This document shows positions 36,365-46,086 of a DNA stretch of 64,000 bases, one piece after another (position 1 is the first letter of the stretch; each line of letters opens with the position of its first letter). The notes under the pieces are model-generated. The model had not been told where the DNA came from, did not search any database, and saw only the letters and a list, made by a program, of their open reading frames with translations. This stretch comes from Aphrocallistes beatrix (lineage: Eukaryota > Porifera > Hexactinellida > Sceptrulophora > Aphrocallistidae). The stretch spans positions 1,736,001 through 1,800,000 of the forward strand of contig OY725496.1 of the NCBI GenBank assembly GCA_963281255.1. The letters are read 5' to 3'. The translations under genes were made by a program, and so were the position numbers.

Positions 36365-36868
36365 TCCTTACTATTAAAACTCGATTAATATATGCTATAT
36401 AGTATATCTGTAACGAATTGATTGAAGAAACTGCCAGGCGCAGAAAGCTGATTATTTCATGCGGGAGTCTTTTGGCTATGGCTCCACTAGGTTCTGAGCT
36501 CAGGCGAAAATGTCTGCTCATCATGGAATTATGACGTCATTGTCACCTTCTTTATTTTGAGAAATTTCAGTTTTTCGACCATAATTCAGTCATTTTAAGT
36601 GATAGAAGTCAGAAATTTTAATAGAATGTGTATATCAATTTATCTCACATCTGATGCAACATGTTATGACTTCATCATTACCATCAAAATTTAAAAAATT
36701 GGCAAATTTGGATTTTTCGTGCGATATTGATTAGAACAGTAGCACATAGGTATTTAGAGGTGTTATCTCCCCTACAATTGATCAATGTGACCCTAGGCCC
36801 CAAAGGTCGCTTCTGGCGGACACAAAGTGTCCGCTAGCCGCGCAGCTCAAGAAAGCGAATCTCGCTTG
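36365..36868 (+). mobile_element. Helitron-like unit, complete, 79 bp upstream of last UBR4 exon
   Basis: Starts TCCTTACTATTAAAACTCG after A and ends TCTCGCTTG before T. It lacks part of the core. Its 3' end lies 79 bp before the acceptor of the final exon. Confidence 0.65.
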
Positions 36869-36947
36869 TTCTAATTATAATTGTAAATTCTTAAATAAAC
36901 TTTTGTTTGATATTGTTTCAGGATATTATTATTTTCTGCTTTTTCAG

Positions 36948-37239
36948 GTCATATTTGATGATATTTGGACTAGTCTGTAAAATACAGTTGGATTTAAAGA
37001 CGTTTTGCATTTGTAAAGGTGAAGAAATGATATCTAAAATGGTGGAAGAATATCGAATAAATGATAGAACTATTCTAAAATTATTTGAGGGTATTTTACA
37101 AAATTATGAAGAAGATTTTTGTCCAATTGAGAGTTTTACTGAATTTTGTGATGTATCGGATTTACTTCAAATTCTAAATGACCCGAATGAATTTCTTGGC
37201 ACTGTGATATCTTCCAGTTTCAAAACATTTTCAAATTAA
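36948..37239 (+). CDS. UBR4: UBR4 last exon and stop
   Basis: Acceptor CTGCTTTTTCAG; the first base completes Arg (AG|G). It encodes SYLMIFGLVCKIQLDL (compare a conserved hydrophobic UBR4 helix), EEMISKMVEEYRIND, ILKLFEGILQNYEEDF, and the C-terminal SFTEFCDVSDLLQILNDPNE and FLGTVI, closely following the UBR4 C terminus (FSEFLDV...DPESFL in vertebrates). TAA at 37237-37239. The four exons together give 371 residues. Nothing suggests a pseudogene: all phases fit and no stop interrupts. Confidence 0.93.
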
Positions 37240-37244
37240 TTCCA

Positions 37245-37250
37245 AATAAA
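37245..37250 (+). terminator. UBR4: UBR4 poly(A) signal AATAAA
   Basis: Canonical AATAAA six bases after the stop codon. A very short 3' UTR or a later signal remains possible. Confidence 0.6.
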
Positions 37251-37509
37251 GGATTCCATTTAATGTGTTTAATATAAATTATTGAGAACTTATTTTAGTC
37301 ATATTTTGAATTACTATTTTAATGTTGTTCTAAATGATATGAAGGTATACTTAGTCAAAGGCTATTAGGAGCCAATTAAGTGAAGTGGGATTTGCAGTAT
37401 ATGCACTAGTATTTCGATGATTTCTAGTCCAGTCCCAGACAACATAAATATGAACAATCGAAAAGCCTAGTTGGTGTCCAATCGATAAGAAGTTCTCGAA
37501 ATTTTTATA

Positions 37510-37870
37510 TACCAAGGGGACAAATGTATTTGAACACTTTATTATTTCACAGTACTAAAATGGGTCTATTCACGAGGAGGATTACTTCTAAACAGTATGG
37601 AATACTACTAATCGGATTCATGATTTCTAATCATATACATTCGAATTAGTCACAGTTTAATTTTTCTAATTAATCATTCATTCCGAACTTTAGTAATAAT
37701 CAATCAATGCCACATACGCCCATTTTAACAACTATACAGAATGGCAATAAATTTTTCATGATGGCTCAAGCTGTTAAGATTATTCATAGAGTTGAGTAAT
37801 TTAATAGATATGTTCAACCATTACTAATTCCAATGTGTAGTTTTCGACTTTTAGTATCTCTTAGAATTTG
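37510..37870. mobile_element. Tc1-type MITE, left part
   Basis: The left terminus GGGGACAAATGTATTTGAAC and the internal GTACTAAAATGGG match the 7053-7528 family. The right terminus is lost before the Helitron-like unit. Confidence 0.5.
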
Positions 37871-37891
37871 CACGTAGTTTCTTCATAAAAA

Positions 37892-38370
37892 CAAGCGCGC
37901 TTCGCTTGCTTGCGCTGCGCTGCTGGCGGACATTATGTCCGCCGGATGCGCCCTTTGGGCGCGTGTGGTCACCATTATTTAGTTATTTGGGAGATATCAT
38001 CTCTAAATACGTCTGTCCTACTGTTACAATCGATATCGCACTAAAAATCACCAAATTAGTCAATTTTTAAAATGTTGATGCATAATGATGACGTCATAAC
38101 TAAGTGATGAGTCATCATTTATTTATGATAGTTATATCATGTGAGGAATATCTTTATACACATTCTATTAAAATTTCAGCCTTCTATCTTCTAAAATGGC
38201 TGAGTTATAGCCGAAAAACTGAAATTTTTAATTATAAAAAAGGTGACAATGACGTCATAATTCCATGATGAGTCGACATTTTCGTCACTCTGAGCTCAGA
38301 AGTGGAGTCATAGCTAAAAGACTCCCACATGCCAAAAATCAGCTTTCGCGCCTGGCAGTTTCTTCAATCA
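37892..38370 (-). mobile_element. Helitron-like unit truncated against a mariner relic
   Basis: Begins CAAGCGCGCTTCG and runs to TTTCTTCAATCA at 38370, where mariner sequence takes over abruptly. The AT run and 5' block are missing. Confidence 0.6.
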
Positions 38371-39335
38371 AGAAAGAATGAAATGTTCAAATACCTTGGT
38401 CCGGTTGGTGTAGAATATTGTTGAAAGAGTAATTTTCTTAAGCATCCCACGCCTATTTGTCTTTATTGAATAACGTAATCTCGTCATTAGATTAGCATAA
38501 TATGCTCCAGTAACAGTTGTATTCTTTGGGAGGTAATCTAGCAACAATGGTCCCTTAGAATCCCAAAATATTGATAGCATCACCTTTGATTTCGACTTTG
38601 GACAAGGATTACCAAGTCGAGGGACTTTGGGCTTGGGGGAATCTTCATGTCTCCCTTCTGCGGCCTCGTTAATAATTAAAGGATCATGGTAGTATATCCA
38701 GGTTTCATCTCCTGTAACCAGTCTTGCGTGAAAATCTGGATTGGACATATACAGGTCAAGCATTCTTTTGCTAGTCTCCACTCTGACCCGTATTTGATCT
38801 TCAGATAACATTTTTGGTATCCACTTTGCTTTGAATTTCTTGAGCCCAAGTTGGTCATGAATAATTGAGTGAATAGTCCCAATTGATAAATCTACTCTAT
38901 TCGCAATATTTCTTATCGATATGCAGTGATCCTCTCTATCATATCAGTAATAGAGTGGATCGTGTCTGGATGGTGTGAACATTGGGATCTTCCTGATCGA
39001 GGGTTATCTGTTATACTTTGTCTTTCACGTTTGAATTCAGCATGTCATTTTGCAACCATAGATTGACTTGGGGCATTGTCATTGAGAACCTCTCATCTCT
39101 TTAAACGTTTCTGTATCGCTAAATCCTTTTTTACAGATGAATTTAATGACTGCTCTAAATTCTCAAAATTCATTTTTTCTCAAACAACACAAAGGAAGAT
39201 CTGAATATTTATCAGAATATCGTTGCTAGGAAAAATCTAAGTAAATACAAAAAATATGATTAAAGTATCCTAAGCTAAAGATACCCTCTATTAGTATTCT
39301 AAATACTATTTTCCACGAACTTATTGAACACCCTG
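38371..39335 (-). pseudogene. Mariner transposase relic, C-terminally truncated
   Basis: The right terminus reads (minus strand) CAGGGTGTTCAATAAGTTC next to TA at 39336. On the minus strand the N terminus reads MNFENLEQSLNSSVKKDL, then a helix-turn-helix-like stretch with frame breaks (DNPRSGRSQCSHHPDT). The 38811-38368 frame gives ARLVTGDETWIYYHDP (first catalytic Asp), KSKVMLSIFWDSKGPLLLDY and the TGAYYANLM box typical of SETMAR-like mariners. The second and third catalytic regions are missing: the gene stops at the junction with the Helitron-like unit. Confidence 0.85.
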
Positions 39336-39400
39336 TAACTCCTATACATTAATTTGTGGAAAACAATTAATGGGAGCAGACGAACTATGGTCTCCTAGAT

Positions 39401-39530
39401 TAACCCACGCTTGCCACAGGAATGCGCCGCGTCATTTCCGGTTTAAGCCATTTCAATGAGGAAGCCATATAAGTTTGGGGTTAATACTATAAATAGAAAA
39501 ATCCCAAATGCTTCCAAGGGTTATTAATGC
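39401..39530. repeat. Dispersed repeat with TATA-like motif, copy
   Basis: CCCACGCTTGCCACAGG, GTCATTTCCGGTTTAAGCC, AAGCCATATAAGTTTGGGG and CTATAAATAGAA are shared with 20050-20165. No pol III boxes recognised; could be a promoter or LTR-derived fragment. Confidence 0.6.
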
Positions 39531-39984
39531 GTGACAATTCAAACACATTATTTCTCCTTACAGTTGTACACATCTTTAAACTGAAATTTGAAATCGTTTT
39601 AGGCTTATAGCATACTTTGGATGCTTCGGATAAGGTTATCTAGGATCTAGCCCTGGATCTCTGAGGGGGGCTAAGAATGATGAAAATATTTTCAGGAGGT
39701 CCTTGTTCCCACCTTCGAGGGGTAGTAACTTCAGTGTTGGATATATTTCCGAACCTCAGAGGTGGGTAAAGGAGGTCTAAAATATTTTCAGGAGGCTCGA
39801 TGCAACCCTGATTCCAAGTCAGGAGTATTAACTGGGTACAACTACACTGCCTGAACAAAAGTATTCGTACACCCCATAATTCCCTATACAAATAGTTATA
39901 ATACTGATTTATTTAGAGAGTCAAGGTATTTAATTGGTAAGAGATACGCTTATTTTAACTTCAAATTCGAATTACTCACTTTTT

Positions 39985-40800
39985 ACGAGTGTTATCTTAG
40001 CGGCGGATTCGCATGTCACGTTCAAATATGAATAACTCAGCAAGCATGTGTCCTAGATGAAATCTAATTGCACCATTGTGTAGAGGAGCATTGGTGCATT
40101 CATATTTGATATATGAAATTTTAATATCCTGCGTGATGAGTAAGCAGTGACACTTTTAGTCCATGTCACGTATCTGGTGGAATAAGTCAGTAAATATGAA
40201 TGGTAGCAATTAGCCCTTTTAACCACATGAAGATGAGCTTTGGTGCACCCCTGAAATCCATTTTCAAGACTAAATTCGGAAAACTGGCTGAATGGCAGGG
40301 GGCCAAAGTTTGTTGTCGTAGCGGCGGATTCGCATGTCACGTTCAAACATGAATAACTCAGCAAGCATATGTCGTAGATGAAATCTAATTGCACCATTGT
40401 GTAGAGGAGCATTGGTACATTCATATTTGATATATGAAATTTTAATATCCCGCGTGATGAGTAAGCAGTGACACTTTTAGTCCATGTCACGTATCTGGTG
40501 GAACAAGTCAGTAAATATGAATAGTAGCAATTAGCCCTTTTAACCACACGAAGATGAGCTTTGGTGCACCCCTGAAATCCATTTTCAAGACTAAATTCGG
40601 AAAACTGGCTAAATGGCAGGGGGCCAAAGTTTGTATTTACTAGTTTGGTAATAGGCATAACTTCATACTGGTATCCAACTAGGATGTGATCTAGACAAAC
40701 TTAGCTATTTATCCATAGTTATCTACGCTCTTGATAAATGTCACTGAACAATTGATGCATAATTCGTGGTGGTCAATTCATAATTAATTAAATATTCCTC
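39985..40800. repeat. Left terminal arm with 321-bp tandem duplication
   Basis: Copy one runs from about 40001 and copy two from about 40322, differing at scattered positions. The arm is inverted relative to 45573-46086. The tandem copies keep an open minus-strand frame (40658-40053), which is more simply explained by copying of one arm sequence than by coding function. Confidence 0.8.
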
Positions 40801-40831
40801 CTTTTTTATTTTGATCCCAGCCTAATTAGTA

Positions 40832-40839
40832 TATATAAA
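40832..40839 (+). promoter_or_regulatory. TATA-like box upstream of the transposase gene
   Basis: TATATAAA about 165 bp before the first ATG, at the inner edge of the left arm. AT-rich context makes chance occurrence likely. Confidence 0.25.
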
Positions 40840-40893
40840 TTTTTTTTTTTCGAACTAACATTATTCAAACTTGACGTTCTCATACATTTTTTT

Positions 40894-40949
40894 TCGCATT
40901 TCGCATTTCCCATTTCGTAATTTGCATTCCGCATTTCCATTATCGTTCG
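40894..40949 (+). repeat. Iterated GCATTTC motif upstream of the transposase
   Basis: CGCATTTCGCATTTCCCATTT followed by GCATTCCGCATTTCC: four to five imperfect copies of a 7-11 bp motif between the left arm and the gene. It could be a subterminal transposase-binding array or a promoter element. Confidence 0.5.
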
Positions 40950-41004
40950 CTTTTTTCTTCTCGATTTTTCCTCTGACTACTTCCATAATTCTAAGTCAGA
41001 AAAG

Positions 41005-41248
41005 ATGAATAATACGGAGAGTATTACTTTTTGTCAGGCCTTACTCCAATTGGGATACGATTCTTTTGAATCTTTAAATTCAGCATTAATTAAAGAAAAC
41101 AGGAGAGCAAGCAATTCTCTTTGGGGAAAATTGTGCCTTTCGATGTACGGAGTCAACAGAGAGAGGAAACGCACGTTACTCTATACTAATTGGATGAAGA
41201 ATCGCGGTCAGATAAAGGACGTAGTAGCTGCTGAGATGTCATCTAAGG
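41005..41248 (+). CDS. DDE-OTU transposase, exon 1
   Basis: Opens with ATG at 41005 (AAAAGATGA context) and encodes an 81-residue segment. MNNTESITFCQALLQLGYD is followed by a basic helical stretch, LWGKLCLSMYGVNRERKR then LLYTNWMKNRGQ, suggestive of a DNA-binding helix bundle. The frame stays open to a stop at 41320, but a consensus donor GTGAGT begins at 41249. Joining there to 41307 (after TTGATAG) or 41319 (after GAAGATAG) brings the reading into the main frame. Splicing is inferred from sequence only. The alternative is a frameshift between overlapping frames. Confidence 0.6.
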
Positions 41249-41306
41249 GTGAGTTGAACAAGTCAGACGATAAGGTGGTATATCAAGGGAACTCATATCT
41301 TGATAG

Positions 41307-44278
41307 GAGTGAAGATAGCTAAGAGTGGAAATAATGATAGTTGTCTTGAGTCAACCCCCATGTTAGATATTCCACAATCTAATCAAGAACTGGAACTTGA
41401 TTGCTTAAACGTTGAAATAACTAATACTAAAAGTGATCGAAATCTCAACGATGCGCTAAATCTCCCTAGTATTTCTAATGGAGAATTTAATTTTACTTTG
41501 GGTGAATGGGAAAATATAGCGATGTTACAGGGCAACCGAGCTATCTTTTCGAAGGATTGGACCAATGTCTTTAATGCTAAGATCGAAGATAAATTTGTTT
41601 GTGTTTTTTGCTTTAAATGCAAAAAAATAGGTAAAATTAATAGTAGGAAAAGCAATACTTGTTTTTTCACTGCTCATGCAGAATGCAAGTTTTCTAATTG
41701 TCTTCGTTTTAAATTTACAATACAGAATGAACCTTTTACCTCTCGGCCTGTTAACATTACTGTCAATTATGAAGTAATGGGTACCTTATCCCCTGAGCAT
41801 TCAAATGTGGACATTGTCTATTCAAGAAAATTGTCGAATAGTTTAAGATTGCAGGTAGCCTCTAATTTAACTGATAAATCAGTTGGTAACTACTTTTATG
41901 AACAGTTTCCCCATCCCAATTGTGAGAGCTCTGCGTTATCTTTTGGTAACTTTAACAATGTAGGAAGTGCCTGCGTCTTGAGGAAGGCTAAGTTTGATTT
42001 GTCTTGTCTTCAAAGGTTTTCTAACGATAATTGGAGCGAACTTTCTGGTTTACAGGAATATTATAGAAATATTACAGTTAATAACATACTTCGAGGGTAC
42101 ATCCAGTCTTTAGGCCATGATCCATTCATAGTTCATATGTATTCTCAAGATCAAATTCAAGTTTTGAATTATTTTAAGGGTAAGAAAGTAATTGTGCATT
42201 TAGATTCTACCGGGTCTATTATTAGAAAAATAAACTCGAGCCAAAAGCGTGTTTTTTATTATACATTGACTATTCGTCACCCTGAGGTCACAACCAGCCC
42301 TTTGCCATTAGCTGAAATGATTAGTTCAGCTCATTCTTCTGCAGAAATATCTTATTTCTTACATAAATGGTCTCTTGACTCAAAAAAGGTCTTAAGTAGA
42401 GAAATTAATATTGGCCATGTAGAGATTGATTATAGCTGGGCCCTTATTCATAGTGTTTGTAACGCTTTTATTAAATCTGATATTTTCACATACTTGGAGA
42501 AATGTTGGAAGTTATTATTTAGTCAGGAGGAGGTTTGTATGCAATCCGGTGTTATTCTTCACTTGTGTTCCGCTCACCTAATTAATGGAATAGCTTTTAA
42601 TGTGGATAAAAAGTTTAAGTTATCTAAACCAGTTCGAAAATTGTTTCTTCATACTATAGGATATATGATAAATTGTACGCAAATGATAAATTTAGATAGT
42701 GTTTTTATGGATTTGTGTTATGTCTTTTTAAACCGAAATTTCAATAAGAATGTTGAGAAGCATATACAAAATTTAGAATCATTTATTAGTTATAGTAAAA
42801 GTTGCGATGATGAATATGTTGAACCCGAGGATAGTAATGATTTGACATCTTGTGTGGAAAATGAGGGTAAAACCTATCGCGATAAATCCCCATTTGGTAA
42901 GCATTTTAACACAATTTATGAGAAGTGTAAATCCGAAATTTTACTTTTGAATGATGAGAAACCTTGTTTGGAAGCCAACCCTTGTTATAACCCCGAAATT
43001 ATTGAATATCTACTTACCCATTATATGGCTATAATTCCACTATGGTCAGGCATTATTTTGGGGTTTGGTTCCAGTGAATCCGATGTTTACATGAGTCATT
43101 ATAGTAATGCAATTGTAGAAAATTGGATGCGTATAGTAAAGATAGACATATTAAAGTCTCGTACTGGTTTAAGACCAGGGGATCTGATAAGGATTATGCA
43201 TCCTAACATAATTAAAAGATTAGCAGCTTTTTGCTTTGCTTTTCATCCTAGAGCTAAGAAGGTATTTAAAAGTTATAAGCGTAAAAGAGATCCTTCTGAG
43301 GAGAATTGTCAGGAGGAATGGCAGAGAAGGAGTAAGAAGAAATGTAATAGCTATTTAGTATCTAAATCTATCAGTTTTTCTCAAGTTAGGCCATTAGTAA
43401 ATAATAAAAATAAAAGAAAATTAGATGCAGGAAATGACATAAATGAAACTGAAAAAAAGAAATGTAAAATTAGTGTAGATAAAAATGAAAAAACAAAGCT
43501 AAAATTTGTACCTAGGTTGCGTCAGAGATTATCTGATTTGAAAAAACGTGACTTTTCTGTCTCACGAATCAGTGATAATATCGACAGTGACGCTGTCGAT
43601 ATTATCACTGATTCAGATCTTGTAGAACAAGATATTTTACGTTTAAAGTTGCCTCCCTTCCGCCCGCCAAATAAAGACTGGCAAAAAAGTATATGTAGTA
43701 AATGGAATATTTTGGTTTCTAATTATATTAATTATGAAATCGATCCTCAGTTGGATCAACAAGATCTTAGAGAATGTAAACCTTGTGTTGTTGAAAACAT
43801 AGTGGGTGATGGAAATTGTTACTTTCGAGCTCTTTCGTTTATCCTTACCGGTAGTCAGGAAAATCATTTTAATTTACGCACAATTATAGTTAATAACATG
43901 TTAGGTAGATTAAAAAATAGTTGTGACGCCTTTTTAAGGACTAAATATGTTTACCAGCAAAGTAACTACAGAAGTGTAAAGGATTGGGTAAATAAGACAG
44001 GGATGGATAAGAATGGGAAGTGGGCAGCGGATTTGGAAGTATTTGCGACAGCGTTACTTTTTGAAACCGATATATGGGTATATTTAGGACCTGGAGGTAC
44101 ACGCTGGATTGGATTTTCTGGTAAAGGGAAAAAATTAAATGAATTTTCGATTGTCCCTCTATATTTAGAATATATCTACAAAATACTGGCTGTCATTATG
44201 AACCTGTTTTGTCTGTTAATAATATGTAATCCAATTCTTCAATTAAGCCAATTAAATATATTCAACTTCTATATATGA
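41307..44278 (+). CDS. DDE-OTU transposase, main exon
   Basis: An open frame of about 990 codons. Regions in order: a cysteine/histidine cluster (VCVFCFKCKKIG, then TAHAECKFSNC) near codons 99-134, likely zinc-binding. Next is a DDE/D-like core: VIVHLDSTGS with Asp at 42203, HVEIDYSWALI with Asp at 42428, HLCSAHLI giving the CxxH typical of Mutator/hAT folds, and SNAIVENWMRIV with Glu at 43118. A lysine/arginine-rich linker (43255-43560) could serve nuclear import. The OTU domain follows, with VGDGNCYFRALS and catalytic Cys at 43817. OTU enzymes cleave ubiquitin chains. The motif CHYEPVLSV that should supply the OTU His occurs in another frame at 44191-44217. The first ATG within this frame is 41360. 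Confidence 0.8.
43566..43614. repeat. Perfect 22-bp inverted repeat inside the transposase gene
   Basis: GAATCAGTGATAATATCGAC plus AG (43566-43587) is exactly complementary to 43593-43614 across the 5-base loop TGACG. It encodes an acidic stretch (ISDNIDSDAVDIITDSD) between the basic linker and the OTU domain. Confidence 0.95.
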
Positions 44279-44279
44279 C

Positions 44280-45269
44280 TTTATTTTATTTTGTATCCGT
44301 GCTGTTGTTGTCATTGTTATTGTTTTTATTTTGTATTCATGTTGTTTTTGTTTTTTCTTTTTACCTCTTCATAGCACTTAGTGATATTATTTATCAAATG
44401 CAATCAACTCATTCTCATTTGTTGTCATAACCTGGAAGTGTAGAGTGCGTCAAACACACATTTCTAAAGAATGTACCACACAAGAAGTTTCTATTTTTCA
44501 CAAATCAACATAGTCTATTTATATATCAAATATTTGACTTGCCCGAAATTTGGAACCAACAAACTTCTGGTGATTCAAAAGAAGCATTCCACGCATACGT
44601 AATTACACTTCAGCAGATTTCTAAAAAGGGAAATTAGACGATTTACTCGCTCAAAATGGAAGTGCATTACAATAACAACACTGGCAGGGTGCTATACTTG
44701 TTAATTTTAATTAGTCAATAGCTTAGTCCAGAACCTCAATTGAATTGACTTTATTAATCAGAGTTATTTTAAGCATATTAATAAAGATGGTAAATTTACA
44801 ATTACAATTATTATTCATTATTTATCAAAAAGACAAAGCCGTGTGGTAAATGCATGTTAAATTCATTATAGTGGAACGAAATTACCTGATAGGTTTATTA
44901 GCAAGTATTTGTTTACTATTAATGCTCGTTATACAAAATTAAACTTCAAAAGTTTATAATATGTCCTAAAGCGAAAATAAATATATTAAAATCGGGAGCG
45001 ATTCCAATTTCTATTTTGACATTATGAGGCCTTTTTACGAAATTTCAATTTTTAGGTTGACTTGCATGAATTTTATGTCATCAGTGTATGATAAGGCTGT
45101 CCAAACCCTATCTCCTCGGGCAGCCACATTCCATTATTGGGGTCGCGGGGCGAAAATAAATGTAGATTCAGAAGTTAATATAAAATAATATGGCAATTAT
45201 TTCTCAAATGATAAATAAAAATAACTTATTTTTTAAATATATCAGTCAGTGAACTGAAGACAAGACTAC
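44280..45269. other. 3' region of the transposon, mostly non-coding
   Basis: T-rich then AT-rich sequence. AATAAA at 44976-44981 is a possible poly(A) signal. A short hAT-like GC-rich piece (CCTCGGGCAGCCACATTCC) is at about 45110-45150. Confidence 0.35.
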
Positions 45270-45467
45270 CTAATTATCTTCAACTCTAGGCACTTTGAGA
45301 TCAATGGATTTTCTCGAGAATGTTTGCAATACCTGTCTCAGAAATCCATTCACCTGCACATTTTGTATTCCCCTCTCGTGAGCAGTTTGGTAGTGGCTAC
45401 GGATATTATTACCTTGTATGCTGAGAATACCAGCACAAATCAAGCATTGGGGGTTTTCCATGATCAT
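45270..45467 (-). CDS. Possible small C2H2 zinc-finger protein of the transposon
   Basis: A minus-strand frame from ATG at 45467 (65 residues) with NPQCLICAGILSIQGNNIRS then HYQTAHERG, i.e. C-x2-C-x12-H-x4-H, close to a C2H2 finger. An in-frame stop lies about 70 bp upstream of the ATG, so it is small unless spliced. It lies just inside the right arm and converges with the transposase gene. It might be a second element-encoded DNA-binding protein or a remnant. Confidence 0.35.
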   Translation of the reverse strand: MIMENPQCLICAGILSIQGNNIRSHYQTAHERGIQNVQVNGFLRQVLQTFSRKSIDLKVPRVEDN

Positions 45468-45572
45468 ACCTGACAACCCTTTTAGAGCATTTCGCAGAAT
45501 TTGAACAGGAAATCCTTAAATAATCATCTTAACAATTTTATCCGTGAATAATAAATTTTGGTCTGTTCTTAC

Positions 45573-46086
45573 GAGGAATATTTAATTAATTATGAATTGA
45601 CCAGGAATTATGCATCAATTGTGTAAACAAATTCAGTGACATTCATCAAGAGCGTAGATAACTATGGATAAATAGCTAAGTTTGTCTAGATCACATCCTA
45701 GTTGGATACCAGTATGAAGTTATGCCTATTACCAAACTAGTAAATACAAACTTTGGCCCCCTGCCATTTAGCCAGTTTTCCGAATTTAGTTTTGAAAATG
45801 GATTTCAGGGGTGCACCAAAGCTCATCTTCATGTGGTTAAAAGGGCTAATTGCTACTATTCATATTTACTGACTTGTTCCACCAGATACGTGACATGGAC
45901 TAAAAGTGTCACTGCTTACTCATCACGCGGGATATTAAAATTTCATATATCAAATATGAATGTACCAATGCTCCTCTACACAATGGTGCAATTAGATTTC
46001 ATCTACGACATATGCTTGCTGAGTTATTCATATTTGAACGTGACATGCGAATCCGCCGCTGAATCGGCCGCTAAGATAACACTCGT
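45573..46086. repeat. Right terminal arm of the DDE-OTU transposon
   Basis: 514 bp, complementary to the left arm apart from the left tandem duplication and small differences. An extra 12-bp step (repeated CCGCT/GGCCGCT) lies close to the tip. It carries an open plus-strand frame (45722-46096) equivalent to that in the left arm. Confidence 0.85.

Larger units (their letters stand above)
27810..36947 (+). other. UBR4: UBR4 intron, about 9.1 kb
   Basis: GTATAA donor at 27810 and CTTTTTCAG acceptor before 36948. It contains pogo, hAT, mariner and Helitron-like elements listed separately. Stretches 29050-30900 and 32950-34630 carry nothing I can assign with confidence. Confidence 0.8.
39985..46086 (+). 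mobile_element. Novel-looking DDE-OTU transposon, 6.1 kb, foldback-type ends
   Basis: The element starts ACGAGTGTTATCTTAGCGGC and ends with the complement of that sequence. CACTTTTT (39977-39984) and CGCTTTTT (46087-46094) flank it, an 8-bp target duplication with one difference. The long terminal arms include an internal tandem duplication on the left. Inside are a two-exon gene for a transposase-OTU protein and, on the opposite strand near the right arm, a short C2H2-finger frame. The 8-bp duplication and CxxH-containing DDE core point to the hAT/Mutator-like group; foldback ends recall Phantom-type Mutator relatives. This placement is inference. Confidence 0.8.

Noticed and set aside
39640-39891. 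Minus-strand 83-codon frame
   Set aside because: Low-complexity repeat text overlapping a MITE terminus; no family motif.
40053-40658. 201-codon minus-strand frame
   Set aside because: It is two tandem copies of the terminal arm of the DDE-OTU transposon; best read as arm sequence.
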